From NCBI RefSeq assembly GCF_026421305.1, contig NZ_JAPJBQ010000010.1, forward strand, positions 1-64,000: DNA of 64,000 nucleotides. The letters are read 5' to 3'. Below the pieces are notes generated by a model. It ran no database searches. It was not told where the DNA came from and worked only from the letters and a program-made list of their open reading frames with translations. This stretch comes from Dyella silvae (GTDB lineage Bacteria > Pseudomonadota > Gammaproteobacteria > Xanthomonadales > Rhodanobacteraceae). Made by a program: the position numbers and the translations under genes. Positions 7,645 to 16,302 of the stretch are shown one piece after another (positions within the stretch are counted from its first letter, which is position 1; each line of letters begins with the position of its first letter).

Positions 7645-9174
7645 ATGAAAGATGGCTGTCGATGGACTGACGCGCTGCAACAAGATCGCAACCGCACATC
7701 CAGACGACCGAGACGCCTCATGTGGCAACGCCTGAACACGTGGCTCAATGACCTGCCCATCACCGACCCGGTCGACCGCCGAAATGCGGTCTTCATGCAG
7801 CTGTTGCTTGCCTTCCAGGGCTTGCGCACGCCACTGATCAAGATCTACCTGCTGGCGTCCGAGTGGACCTACATGACGGATTCGTTCTTCGCGAACACCG
7901 CCTCTGGCGCCGCCGTCTCGATCACCATCGACCTCTTCACCGACCTGGTCATCACCGTTGCCGCATGGGTGAGTTTCTACTGGATCCGGAAAGGACGATT
8001 CCGCCGGGCGGTAAAGCAGTTTCTCGCTGCGCAGATGCTGTCCGGGCTGCTGGCATATGCCACGTTCGGCTTCAAGGTGATCCCTGGCGAAGCCATTCTC
8101 ATCATCTCGCTCGCGCTCGGTGGCCTGATGCTTGGGCGGCGCGCGCTATGGATCATCTATGTCTCGATCTTGCTGATCTTGGCCTCGGGCATGACCAGCG
8201 ATTACCTGCACATGCCGGCGGCATCGCGCAGTGTCTTCGCCGCTTACAACAACTTGCTGTTCCACACCTTCAGCTACGCGCTTATCACGATCATACTGGA
8301 TCGAAGCAGTGGCGCCCTGCGCGACGCGCTGGCCGATTCGGACCGGCACCGGCGTTTGCTCCAGATTGAAATGGCCGAGCGGGAAAGGACGCAGGAGCAG
8401 TTGCTGCACTCGCAAAAGATGGATGCCATCGGACGATTGGCGCAGGGCGTTGCGCACGACTTCAACAACGTCTTGTCCGTCATTCTTGGTTTCGCGAGAG
8501 AGCGCCATTGCCTGGACGAACCCGATACGCGCCCGGGGGACGAAGTCCGGCAGCTGTCGCGAGCCTTGCTGGGCGTGGAGACGGCGGCCAAGCAGGCGGA
8601 ATCGATCAGCCGAAAACTGCTCAATTTCAGCCGCCGCGACATGTCGCAAATCCAGACGATTGATGCCGGGCAGGCGGTGGGAGACATGCAGCCGTTGCTC
8701 CGCCAACTGTTTCCATCAAATGTTCAGCTGGAAGTTCATGTGCCGGATGAAGCGATGTACATCGACATCGATGCCAGTCAATTCGCGCTGGCGATCTTGA
8801 ATGTCGCGTCCAACGCTCGCGATGCCATGCCGTCCGGTGGCACGTTCAGCGCCAGGGTGTCGCGCGCCAACACTGAGCTTGTCGAAATCGTGCTCTCCGA
8901 CAATGGCGTGGGTATGTCGGAGGAGACACGCTCGATGATCTTCGAGCCTTACTTCACCACCAAGCCCATGGATCGGGGTACCGGCGTTGGACTGACGGTG
9001 GTCTATAACCTGATTCGCGGCGCAGGCGGCGATATCATGGTGGACAGCGAGGTAGGGCAGGGCACTGCGTTCCGCATCACGCTACCTATCGCGAGAAGGC
9101 CGGATGGCCTCAGATTGGCGCTCGCTGACGCAGACAGGGAAACGGCGCGACTCGGGCTTGCGATGCCGGGTTGA
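7645..9174 (+). CDS. membrane sensor histidine kinase
   Basis: 509 residues. About five hydrophobic helices lie between residues 50 and 220, with no recognisable periplasmic sensor domain. A short coiled linker (ADSDRHRRLLQIEMAERERTQ) precedes the H-box GVAHDFNNVLSVILG with phospho-acceptor His271. The ATPase domain has N-box NVASNARDAMPSGG, G1 DNGVGMS and G2 GTGVGLTVVYNL. The HDFNN form is usual in kinases that carry or partner a receiver; no receiver is attached here. A later ATG at 7720 (MWQRLNTWLNDL) is an equally plausible start. It is convergent with the response regulator at 9191-9916, its likely partner (inference from adjacency). Confidence 0.88.
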   Translation: MKDGCRWTDALQQDRNRTSRRPRRLMWQRLNTWLNDLPITDPVDRRNAVFMQLLLAFQGLRTPLIKIYLLASEWTYMTDSFFANTASGAAVSITIDLFTDLVITVAAWVSFYWIRKGRFRRAVKQFLAAQMLSGLLAYATFGFKVIPGEAILIISLALGGLMLGRRALWIIYVSILLILASGMTSDYLHMPAASRSVFAAYNNLLFHTFSYALITIILDRSSGALRDALADSDRHRRLLQIEMAERERTQEQLLHSQKMDAIGRLAQGVAHDFNNVLSVILGFARERHCLDEPDTRPGDEVRQLSRALLGVETAAKQAESISRKLLNFSRRDMSQIQTIDAGQAVGDMQPLLRQLFPSNVQLEVHVPDEAMYIDIDASQFALAILNVASNARDAMPSGGTFSARVSRANTELVEIVLSDNGVGMSEETRSMIFEPYFTTKPMDRGTGVGLTVVYNLIRGAGGDIMVDSEVGQGTAFRITLPIARRPDGLRLALADADRETARLGLAMPG

Positions 9175-9190
9175 ACGCCGCCCGGCGACG

Positions 9191-9916
9191 TCAGATTTGC
9201 ACCAGCACGTAGCCCTCACCGTGAACTGCGCTCAGCGGGAGCGGTATGCCGAGAAGCTGCTGTACTTTTTTGCGCAGCCGGTGGATGAGCGAATCGAGGC
9301 GGTGAGGGTCGAAATCGTAGATGTTCGATGTGAGAACTTCGATAAGCTCCTCGCGGGATGTCACGTCATTGGACTTCTCGAAAAGCTTTGCGAGGATCCG
9401 GCCTTCCGTTTTCGTCAGCGCCACCACACCGCCGGTCGGCGAGAGCAGGCACCAGCCACCGGCATCAAGCCGCCAGCGTCCCTGGGGTGCCGGCGCTGCG
9501 GTCCGAAGCCGACGGACGAGGCTATAGAGAGTGGCTGCCAGCAGATCGACGTCTATCGGCTTCGTCAAATAGGTATCAGCACCTTCGTTGAGCCCGCGAA
9601 TGCGATCGGCCGTGGCGTTGCGCCCGGTCAGCATGACGATGCCCACGTCGCTCATCTGCGCTCGTAAGCGCCGCGCAAGCTCGAAGCCGTCCGCATCCGG
9701 CAGGCCCACATCGAGCACCACGACTTCCGGGCGCCGCGACGGGATCAGGGCGTCGAGCGCAGCCGCACTTCCCACGGCGGATACGTCGAAACCAAAGCGT
9801 CGCAACTGCGGCACCAATACGTCGTCCCGCAGCACCTGGTCATCTTCCACTAACAGAACGTGCAACGGCGCCCCCTCCTGGCGCTCCGTCGGCTGATTCG
9901 CAATGGTGTCACTCAT
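9191..9916 (-). CDS. OmpR-type response regulator
   Basis: 241 residues. The receiver domain (about 17-130) has acidic pair Glu24/Asp25, phospho-acceptor Asp69 in VVVLDVGLP, the Thr of MLTGR and Lys of YLTKPID. A winged-helix DNA-binding domain follows (about 145-240), with LTKTEGRILAKLFEK, HRLDSLIHRLRKK and GEGYVLV typical of Trans_reg_C. It faces the kinase at 7645-9174 tail to tail with 16 bases between them. Target genes cannot be inferred. Confidence 0.9.
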   Translation of the reverse strand: MSDTIANQPTERQEGAPLHVLLVEDDQVLRDDVLVPQLRRFGFDVSAVGSAAALDALIPSRRPEVVVLDVGLPDADGFELARRLRAQMSDVGIVMLTGRNATADRIRGLNEGADTYLTKPIDVDLLAATLYSLVRRLRTAAPAPQGRWRLDAGGWCLLSPTGGVVALTKTEGRILAKLFEKSNDVTSREELIEVLTSNIYDFDPHRLDSLIHRLRKKVQQLLGIPLPLSAVHGEGYVLVQI

Positions 9917-10484
9917 TCTGTGCCGTTCACGCCATCAAGTTCGTCATGTCGAAGAGTCGCCGATCCGAACTGGCTATACCGTCTCATCAAGGTTATTCGA
10001 CCCCCAGGCAGAGCGATAACGCCAGGGGTGAAACCGCGATGGCGGCTGTGATCCGAACAGTTACGCTATCACAACATCTCGGATCAGGTTCTGGAGAGAC
10101 CTGTTCAAAGGCCTGGGCAAAATGGGTGTATGTGGCTCATAGAGCTTGACTGGACCTCTGACGCCAGGTAGGTCCGCTTTCGACCTGAAGCGAACATCAG
10201 CACCGCCCTTCGGCGCGGAAGCGAAACGTGGCGGCACCAGACATTGGGGGCGTCTATGTTGGACCGGCGCCGCGCGACTGATCGCCAGCCAGGTGCCCGA
10301 AGGGACGTGATCGCGGTGGGCAATTCTTTATCGGAGCGAGGCGACAGTTCACAGGAGTTATGGAAGCAGCCGCGCTGACACGGCATACTTCTTGCGCTGG
10401 ACCATTTTGGAGTACTAAGCGCGGCCTTGCGCCATGTCGCAAGCCTACGGGGGCTTAGGGCACTATTTCTAGGGATGACAAGCC
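9917..10484. other. intergenic stretch, no gene seen
   Basis: 568 bases between the divergent response regulator and the glycan operon. Both promoters should lie here, but I cannot place them with confidence. The only structure I see is one copy of the dispersed palindrome at 10172. Confidence 0.5.
10172..10195 (+). repeat. 24-base imperfect palindrome, copy 9
   Basis: GTCCGC / TTTCGACCTGAA / GCGAAC. It lies away from the 0.5-4 kb series, in the leader region of the glycan operon. Confidence 0.65.
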
Positions 10485-11465
10485 GTGCAAGCAGCTTCCG
10501 GTCTTGGTGATCACACATCGCGCGCGCCTGCGGCGCGTACCTGTGCGCTGAGCATAGTAACCACCCTGTATCGATCCCAGGCTTATCTGGAGCGCTTCAT
10601 CGCCGCGTGTGCTGAGGCCGCGCAGGCAGTAGGAGTGGACGGTGATTACGAAATCGTCTGTGTCGACGACGGCTCGCCGGATAACTCGGTCGAGGTTCTG
10701 AGGTCACTTCGCGAGGTTTATCCACAGATTCGCATCGTTGAGCTGTCGAGAAACTTTGGCCATCACCACGCTGCCGTTGCAGGCCTGCAATGTGCACTGG
10801 GCCACAGGGTTTTCCTCATCGACTGCGACCTGGAGGTCGATCCGCGCGAACTGGTGACGTTCTGGAAAACGCTTGAGGAACAGAACGCCGACGTGGTGTA
10901 CGGGTATCAGGAGATGCGAAAGGGCGGGCTCGTTGAGCGTCTGGCTGGCGGATTGTTCTGGCGCATCTTCAACATGCTGAGTGATACGCACGTTCCCGAA
11001 AACGTCATTACCGAGCGGCTGATGACGAGCCGCTATGTCGACGCTTTGACGTCCCTGGGGGACAAGCATCTATTTCTGGCAGGCATGATGTACTGGGCAG
11101 GGTTCGTCCAGATCGGCCTCCCGGTCGCCAAGGGGCAGCGGGCCGGTGCATCGTCCTACACGCTGCGCAAGCGCCTCTCCTTGCTCGTTCGTGCGATCAC
11201 CTCCTTTTCGGCGGTGCCTCTTTATGTGTGCATCTGGATCGGTGTCGCCGCGCTTGGCATGGCGTCGGTCAATGCTGGCTACGTTGTCGTGCGCAAGCTG
11301 ATTCATCCTGCATCGACACTGACGGGTTTCCCGACGATTGTTGCGTTGCTGACCGCCATGTTTGGCTTTCTGATGCTTGGACTAGGCATCGTGGGCCTCT
11401 ATGTGGCCCGCATTTTCGTGCAGACACAGGGGCGACCCTTGTTCATTATCAAAAATATCGAGTAG
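10485..11465 (+). CDS. polyprenyl-phosphate glycosyltransferase, GT2 (GtrB/DPM1-like)
   Basis: 326 residues. The GT2 catalytic domain shows SIVTTLYRS, the nucleotide-binding CVDDGSPDNS and the metal-binding LIDCDLEVDP. Two C-terminal membrane helices (about 240-262 and 278-312) end in GLYVARIFVQTQGRP, the signature of GtrB/ArnC-like enzymes. These transfer a sugar from a nucleotide donor to undecaprenyl phosphate on the cytoplasmic face. The start is taken at GTG 10485; the N-terminal 20 residues are poorly conserved in such proteins, so a later start is possible. First gene of a seven-gene operon, 19 bases before the next. With the SMR-type flippase and the GT-C protein downstream it suggests a three-component glycosylation system. 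Confidence 0.9.
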   Translation: MQAASGLGDHTSRAPAARTCALSIVTTLYRSQAYLERFIAACAEAAQAVGVDGDYEIVCVDDGSPDNSVEVLRSLREVYPQIRIVELSRNFGHHHAAVAGLQCALGHRVFLIDCDLEVDPRELVTFWKTLEEQNADVVYGYQEMRKGGLVERLAGGLFWRIFNMLSDTHVPENVITERLMTSRYVDALTSLGDKHLFLAGMMYWAGFVQIGLPVAKGQRAGASSYTLRKRLSLLVRAITSFSAVPLYVCIWIGVAALGMASVNAGYVVVRKLIHPASTLTGFPTIVALLTAMFGFLMLGLGIVGLYVARIFVQTQGRPLFIIKNIE

Positions 11466-11484
11466 TTCTCGGGGAAACTTTTTT

Positions 11485-12225
11485 ATGTCCATTGAGCAAG
11501 ATCGCGACGCGTACATCCCCGGCTTTGCCTATTACGACGACAACATTGCCCTGCTGCGCGCAACGCTGGAGCAATTGCTTCGTCGTACCGGGCATCTTGA
11601 TTCAATGCGAATGCTCAGCCTTGGCGTGGGGCATCGCTATGTCGTCAAGGGTCTTATCGACTCCCTTGGTGCTCGTCTGAAGCGCCATGTGATCGTCGAG
11701 GGATCTCCGGACATCATCGAGCTATTCAATAGCGAAATCGCGCCCCCCGCCCATGTTGAGCTGGTGCACTCCTACTTTGAGGAGTTCACGACGCCGGAGC
11801 GATTCGACGTTATCGAGATGGGCTTCATTCTCGAGCACGTTGATGATCCGGCGTTTGTTCTTCGCCGGTTTCGCGAGTTCCTCGCGCCGGAAGGGCGCAT
11901 GATGATTGCGGTGCCGAATGCCCATTCGTTGCATCGTTTGATCGGCTACAGCGCGGGCCTGATGAAGGACCTTCATACACTGAGCGAGGCCGATATTGCA
12001 CTTGGTCATCGCCGCTACTTCGATCCTGCTCAGCTGGACGAGTTGCTGCAAAGTTGCGGTCTCGAAGTGGTCGGGCGTGCGGGCTTGATGCTGAAGCCAT
12101 TGACGACGTCGCAGCTGAAGTCCTTGAGCCTGGATGAGCGCGTACTTTCGGCTATGAATGAAGTTGGGTATGCACTTCCTGAAATCTGCAACGGCATCTT
12201 CGTCGAAGTGCGCAAATGCGACTGA
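11485..12225 (+). CDS. class I SAM-dependent methyltransferase
   Basis: 246 residues, start MSIEQDRDAY, with CGGGGAA upstream as ribosome-binding site. The SAM-binding region is modified (MLSLGVGHRYVVKG instead of a Gly-rich loop). The following acidic strand VIVEGS, motif EMGFILEHVDDP and the post-motif LAPEGRMMIAVPNAHSLHR fit methyltransferases of the type 11/23 folds. HSLHRLIG is typical of methyltransferases in glycan clusters. Likely role: methylating a sugar or sugar-linked group. It overlaps the next gene by 10 bases, so the two are probably translationally coupled. Confidence 0.85.
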   Translation: MSIEQDRDAYIPGFAYYDDNIALLRATLEQLLRRTGHLDSMRMLSLGVGHRYVVKGLIDSLGARLKRHVIVEGSPDIIELFNSEIAPPAHVELVHSYFEEFTTPERFDVIEMGFILEHVDDPAFVLRRFREFLAPEGRMMIAVPNAHSLHRLIGYSAGLMKDLHTLSEADIALGHRRYFDPAQLDELLQSCGLEVVGRAGLMLKPLTTSQLKSLSLDERVLSAMNEVGYALPEICNGIFVEVRKCD

Positions 12226-13865
12226 ACGTGCTTCTGGTCGCCGGCGGAGGCTTCCAAGGGCAGAGCTTGGTCGACGCCATCAGGCTGGGGCAGGATGTTC
12301 GCGTCATCGTCGCGGATAGTGTCGCGGATAATATCGGCAGGTTTGTCGCGGATTGCTATCGCGTGGCGCCGCCGCTTAGCGACGAGCGCTCGTTTAGAGA
12401 GTTTATAGAGGCGCTCGTGCAGGAAGAGCGCGTCGATCTGGTGCTTCCTTGCACCAATCGTGAGCTCGTGGCGCTCGCAAGTATCCGCGACAGTCTCGAG
12501 AAACTTGGCGCGCGGGTTGCAGTGTCGGAGCGTAGTTTGCTGGATATCCTCGCGGACAAACTTGCCGTGTACCAGGCGCTGCAAGCGGCCAATATTCCAG
12601 TTCAGCGCGTGGTGCCATTGACGGCCGAAGCGACGCTGCCGCTTTTCGGGAAGCCGCGTTCGGGGTGGGGCGGAATAGATACCCGGACACTGCGTACCGC
12701 CGAAGATCTGAACGCTATCAATCTGGTGGAACTTGCTTCCAGCCATTGCTGGGTTCCGTGGCTGGAGCACTTTGAGGAAGTTTCCGCAGATTTCGCCATC
12801 GGCTTCGGTAGAGAAATATCGCGCATCACTTTGCGGCGGCGGGTGCGGACGTCGGGTGGGTTCGCTGTCATCAGCGACTCGATACACGATGAATCAGTGC
12901 ACGGAATCGTCAGAGAGGTCGCCGATTGGCTGGCTCACCGTGGCGGCGTCGGCATCTTCAATGTGCAGGTTCTTCGTGGCCAGGACGGCGCTCTGTACGT
13001 GTCGGATATCAATCCCAGGCATGGCACCTCGAGCGGGCACGCTGCAGCTGAGGGCAATCATCTCGTTGCCTTTCTTATGCAAGGAAAGCAGCCGGAATAT
13101 ATTCGCCCCGTCCGAACGGTAAGGGAGCTTGGCATGCGTGCCATCCCCCTTCCCGAAGGGACGGCCTGGGCCGGCGTCGTGTTTGATCTGGATGACACGC
13201 TGATTGACCACAAGCGTTGGATGATGGACAGACTGCGTCTGGCCAGCGTCGCCATGGCGTCGATAGTCGACGCCGGTAGCTTGCTCCGGGCGGGTTACAT
13301 TGCCGTCGAAGAGGGGCCGCACGATCGACTGATCGACATCATTGTTGATCGGCTTGGGATTCCGCAACACCGCGATCGCTTGCTCGAGGCCTATCGATCC
13401 GCTGTACCGGCGAGGGCCGAAGTATTTCCAGAGGTGCGCGACGTGCTGAGAGAGCTACGTCGAATGGGCATACGCATTGGCCTGCTGACGGACAATCCGC
13501 CAGCGTCGCAGCAAGCCAAATTGCGCGCGATGGATGGCATGGAGCAGATGTTTGACGCAGTAGTCTTTTCACGCGAGCACGGTGGAGAGAAACCTGGCAA
13601 GCAGGGGTTTGACGAAGTGGCATCCCGCCTTGGGCTGCCGCCATCATCGCTGTTGATGGTAGGGGACCACCCTTGGCGCGATGCCATAGGTGCGCTGGAG
13701 GCGGGCTATGCGGCTTGCATGCTGGTTTCACGCCAAGGCACACGCTTTAACGTAAATAGTGCGCTATTAGGCGAAGTCTTTTTCGACGTATCGCCACGCA
13801 TTTGGTCAGACCGTGACCTCAGGGCGCTGCCCTTTATCTTTAATCACGGCAAATCAGGGTTGTAG
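12216..13865 (+). CDS. ATP-grasp ligase fused to HAD hydrolase
   Basis: 549 residues with two domains. Residues 1-310 are an ATP-grasp ligase of the CarB/PylC type: N-terminal fold starting LNVLLVAGGGFQGQSL, lid region LFGKPRSGWGGIDT, and metal/ATP-binding end VSDINPRHGTSS. Residues 318-545 are a haloacid-dehalogenase domain: motif I VVFDLDDTLIDHK (Asp324, Asp326), motif II LLTDNPP, a Lys in HGGEKPGK and motif IV VGDHPWRDA. ATP-grasp enzymes join a carboxylate to an amine via an acyl-phosphate, so amide attachment to an amino sugar is a reasonable guess given the WecE aminotransferase downstream. The HAD half could remove a phosphate from substrate or product. The fusion is unusual; substrate unknown. 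Confidence 0.85.
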   Translation: MRLNVLLVAGGGFQGQSLVDAIRLGQDVRVIVADSVADNIGRFVADCYRVAPPLSDERSFREFIEALVQEERVDLVLPCTNRELVALASIRDSLEKLGARVAVSERSLLDILADKLAVYQALQAANIPVQRVVPLTAEATLPLFGKPRSGWGGIDTRTLRTAEDLNAINLVELASSHCWVPWLEHFEEVSADFAIGFGREISRITLRRRVRTSGGFAVISDSIHDESVHGIVREVADWLAHRGGVGIFNVQVLRGQDGALYVSDINPRHGTSSGHAAAEGNHLVAFLMQGKQPEYIRPVRTVRELGMRAIPLPEGTAWAGVVFDLDDTLIDHKRWMMDRLRLASVAMASIVDAGSLLRAGYIAVEEGPHDRLIDIIVDRLGIPQHRDRLLEAYRSAVPARAEVFPEVRDVLRELRRMGIRIGLLTDNPPASQQAKLRAMDGMEQMFDAVVFSREHGGEKPGKQGFDEVASRLGLPPSSLLMVGDHPWRDAIGALEAGYAACMLVSRQGTRFNVNSALLGEVFFDVSPRIWSDRDLRALPFIFNHGKSGL

Positions 13866-13873
13866 GGGTTCGT

Positions 13874-14566
13874 ATGCGCGTTGCGGCTATTCAGTCGAGC
13901 TACATTCCCTGGAAGGGGTATTTCGACATCATCCACGACGTGGATGCCTTCATTTTTTACGATGATTTGCAGTACACAAAGCGCGATTGGCGCAGTCGCA
14001 ATAGCATCAAAACGCCTTCGGGTCTCCAGTGGCTGACCATTCCGGTGGGCGGAAGCACTGACCGGTTGATTTGCGATGTTGCGATCGAGGATTCGTCCTG
14101 GCAGCAGAATCATTGGACGCGCCTGAAGCACAGCTATGGGCGGGCACCCTACTTCAGTTACTACGCTCCCTTGCTTGAAGAAGTGTACCTGGCGCAGCGG
14201 TGGAGCAACTTGTCGGTTCTGAATCAGCAAGTCACCATGCGGATTGCTCGTGAGTGCCTGAATATCACGACGCGCTTCCTGGACTCCCGCGAGTTCGAAG
14301 CCCAGGGGCGAAAGTTGGACCGATTGGTCGATCTGGTGGTCAAGGCAGGAGCCAGTCATTACATTTCGGGGCCGTCCGCGAGGTCGTACATCGACATGGC
14401 GCCGTTCGATGCGGCGGGGATCACAGTGGAGTTCAAAGACTACGGAAACTATCCGGAGTATGAGCAGCTTCATCCGCCTTTCAGTCATCAGGTCAGCGTT
14501 TTAGACCTGTTGTTTCATGTTGGACCCAATGCGCCCTGGTATATCTGGGGCTGGCGAGGAAGTTGA
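13874..14566 (+). CDS. WbqC-like family protein
   Basis: 230 residues. It begins MRVAAIQSSYIPWKGYFD and contains FYDDLQYTKRDWRSRNSIKT and LTIPV, the hallmark N-terminal region of the WbqC family, at about the family length. It has no signal peptide or membrane segment. WbqC proteins occur in O-antigen and other surface-glycan loci next to aminotransferases and are thought to help modify amino sugars, but the reaction is not established. It lies 8 bases after the ATP-grasp/HAD gene and 1 base before the next gene, so it is clearly part of the operon. Confidence 0.9.
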   Translation: MRVAAIQSSYIPWKGYFDIIHDVDAFIFYDDLQYTKRDWRSRNSIKTPSGLQWLTIPVGGSTDRLICDVAIEDSSWQQNHWTRLKHSYGRAPYFSYYAPLLEEVYLAQRWSNLSVLNQQVTMRIARECLNITTRFLDSREFEAQGRKLDRLVDLVVKAGASHYISGPSARSYIDMAPFDAAGITVEFKDYGNYPEYEQLHPPFSHQVSVLDLLFHVGPNAPWYIWGWRGS

Positions 14567-14567
14567 C

Positions 14568-14930
14568 ATGGGTTACGTCTTTGTTGCTCTGACGATCCTG
14601 CTGACCGTATATGGGCAGCTCGTGCTTAAGTGGCAGGTCGGGCGGGCGCCGCCGCTTCCATCCGAGGCAGCACCCATGGCGATGCACCTGCTGTCGCTGT
14701 TGCTTAGGCCGTGGGTTCTGAGCGGGCTCGCTGCTGCGTTTCTCGCTTCCATGTGTTGGATGGCGGCCGTTTCGCGTTTTGAAATTAGCCGTGTGTATCC
14801 GTTCATGGCGCTTAACTTTCTGATTGTCGGCTTTGCTGCCGTGCCTCTCTTCGGTGAAACGCTGACGCTCTCAAAGATCGCCGGTTTGATCCTTGTCGTT
14901 CTTGGCCTCGTCATATCAAGTCAAAACTAG
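14568..14930 (+). CDS. SMR/EamA-type small flippase subunit
   Basis: 120 residues with four hydrophobic helices (about residues 2-20, 40-62, 68-90, 96-115). The pattern YGQLVLKWQVG..ISRVYPFMALNFLIVGFAAVPLFGE.L...K..GLILVVLGL is that of small-multidrug-resistance/EamA proteins such as ArnE/ArnF, which flip undecaprenyl-phosphate-linked aminosugars. GAGGAAG precedes the ATG. Placed after a GtrB-like enzyme and before a GT-C protein, it most likely carries the lipid-linked sugar across the inner membrane (inference). Confidence 0.85.
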   Translation: MGYVFVALTILLTVYGQLVLKWQVGRAPPLPSEAAPMAMHLLSLLLRPWVLSGLAAAFLASMCWMAAVSRFEISRVYPFMALNFLIVGFAAVPLFGETLTLSKIAGLILVVLGLVISSQN

Positions 14931-14937
14931 TCGACCC

Positions 14938-16074
14938 ATGATTCCTTTCAACAAGCCCTATATGACGGGTTGTGAGCTGGACTACATCCAGCAGGCGCAC
15001 GCCAATGGCCATCTTTCCGGCGATGGTCCTTTTACCCATCGCTGCCAAACGTGGCTCGAACAGACGATAGGTTGCCAAAAGGCGCTGCTCACGCATTCGT
15101 GCACCGCTGCGCTTGAGATGGCAGCGATGCTTCTGGATCTGCAGCCCGGTGACGAAGTGATTATGCCGTCGTATACGTTTGTATCGACGGCTAACGCATT
15201 CGTGCTGCGAGGCGCGGTTCCTGTATTCGTCGATATTCGTGAAGACACGCTCAATATCGACGAGGCGCGGATTGAAGCAGCTATTACGCCGCGAACGCGC
15301 GCCATATGTGTCGTGCACTATGCAGGCGTTGGCTGCGAGATGGGCGCGATCATGGCGATCGCCAACCGTCACGGTCTCTACGTTATAGAAGATGATGCCC
15401 AAGGCATCCTTTCCACCTACCGGGGTCGTCCCCTCGGAAGCTTTGGCCACCTCGCGGCGCTGAGTTTTCACGAGACCAAAAATCTCATCAGCGGGGAGGG
15501 CGGCGCTCTTCTGATCAATGACCCGCGTCTGGTCGAGCGCGCTGAGGTTCTGCGGGAGAAGGGGACTAACCGCAGCAAGTTTTTCCGCGGGCAGGTGGAT
15601 AAGTACACCTGGGTGGACATTGGCTCTTCGTACTTGCCGGGCGAGATTGTGGCGGCTTTTCTGGCTGCACAGCTGGAGCAGGGCGTCGCCATCACGAAGC
15701 GGCGGCTCGATCTGTGGGCCTCGTATCACCAGTGGGCCGAGACACATGAGTCGGCGGGGCAGCTCAGGCGCCCCATCGTTCCGGCCCACTGCGTTCAGAA
15801 CGCGCACATGTACTACATGCTGCTACCCGATCTGGCTGCAAGGACGGCATTTTTGAGCGAACTGCGACGACTCGAGGTCGGCGCGGTATTCCACTACGTC
15901 CCGTTGCACTCGGCGCCTGGTGGTGTCCGGTACGGAAGGGTCCATGGGTCCATGGACCATACCGACAACTTGAGCGAGCGACTCGTGAGAATGCCATTCT
16001 GGGTCGGGCTTGAAGACCATCTTGGCACCGTCTTCGACGCGGCAACGAGGGCGCTGGAGACCTGCCATGCTTGA
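14938..16074 (+). CDS. wecE: dTDP-4-amino-4,6-dideoxygalactose transaminase (WecE type)
   Basis: 378 residues, starting MIPFNKPYMTGCELDYI as WecE/RffA proteins do. PLP-enzyme features: THSCTAALEMAA near the cofactor, VIEDDAQG with the Asp that contacts the pyridine nitrogen, and SFHETKN with the Schiff-base Lys. EKGTNRSKFFRGQVDKYTW and VFHYVPLHSAP are close to E. coli WecE. The reaction makes dTDP-Fuc4N from dTDP-4-keto-6-deoxyglucose, using glutamate. The rest of the dTDP-sugar pathway (RmlA/RmlB) is not in the window. It supplies an amino sugar that the neighbouring ATP-grasp, WbqC and methyltransferase genes could modify. Confidence 0.93.
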   Translation: MIPFNKPYMTGCELDYIQQAHANGHLSGDGPFTHRCQTWLEQTIGCQKALLTHSCTAALEMAAMLLDLQPGDEVIMPSYTFVSTANAFVLRGAVPVFVDIREDTLNIDEARIEAAITPRTRAICVVHYAGVGCEMGAIMAIANRHGLYVIEDDAQGILSTYRGRPLGSFGHLAALSFHETKNLISGEGGALLINDPRLVERAEVLREKGTNRSKFFRGQVDKYTWVDIGSSYLPGEIVAAFLAAQLEQGVAITKRRLDLWASYHQWAETHESAGQLRRPIVPAHCVQNAHMYYMLLPDLAARTAFLSELRRLEVGAVFHYVPLHSAPGGVRYGRVHGSMDHTDNLSERLVRMPFWVGLEDHLGTVFDAATRALETCHA

Positions 16075-16302
16075 GCGCCAGCCGTGATGCACGGAGCTCA
16101 CGGCCGGTGGCGGTCAGGCGCGAGGATGATGGGCAAGTCCTTGCAAGCGCCAGATCGTCATGTTGGCTGATGACAGTGATCGCTCCGCGCCGCTGTCGCC
16201 GCGTTTCGATATGTGCCGGGTGCGGCCCTTATCCATAACGGCTTTTGGCATCACGGCGCGACTTGCCAAATGTTGGTTTCACGATTGCTAGGGGTGTGGG
16301 GA

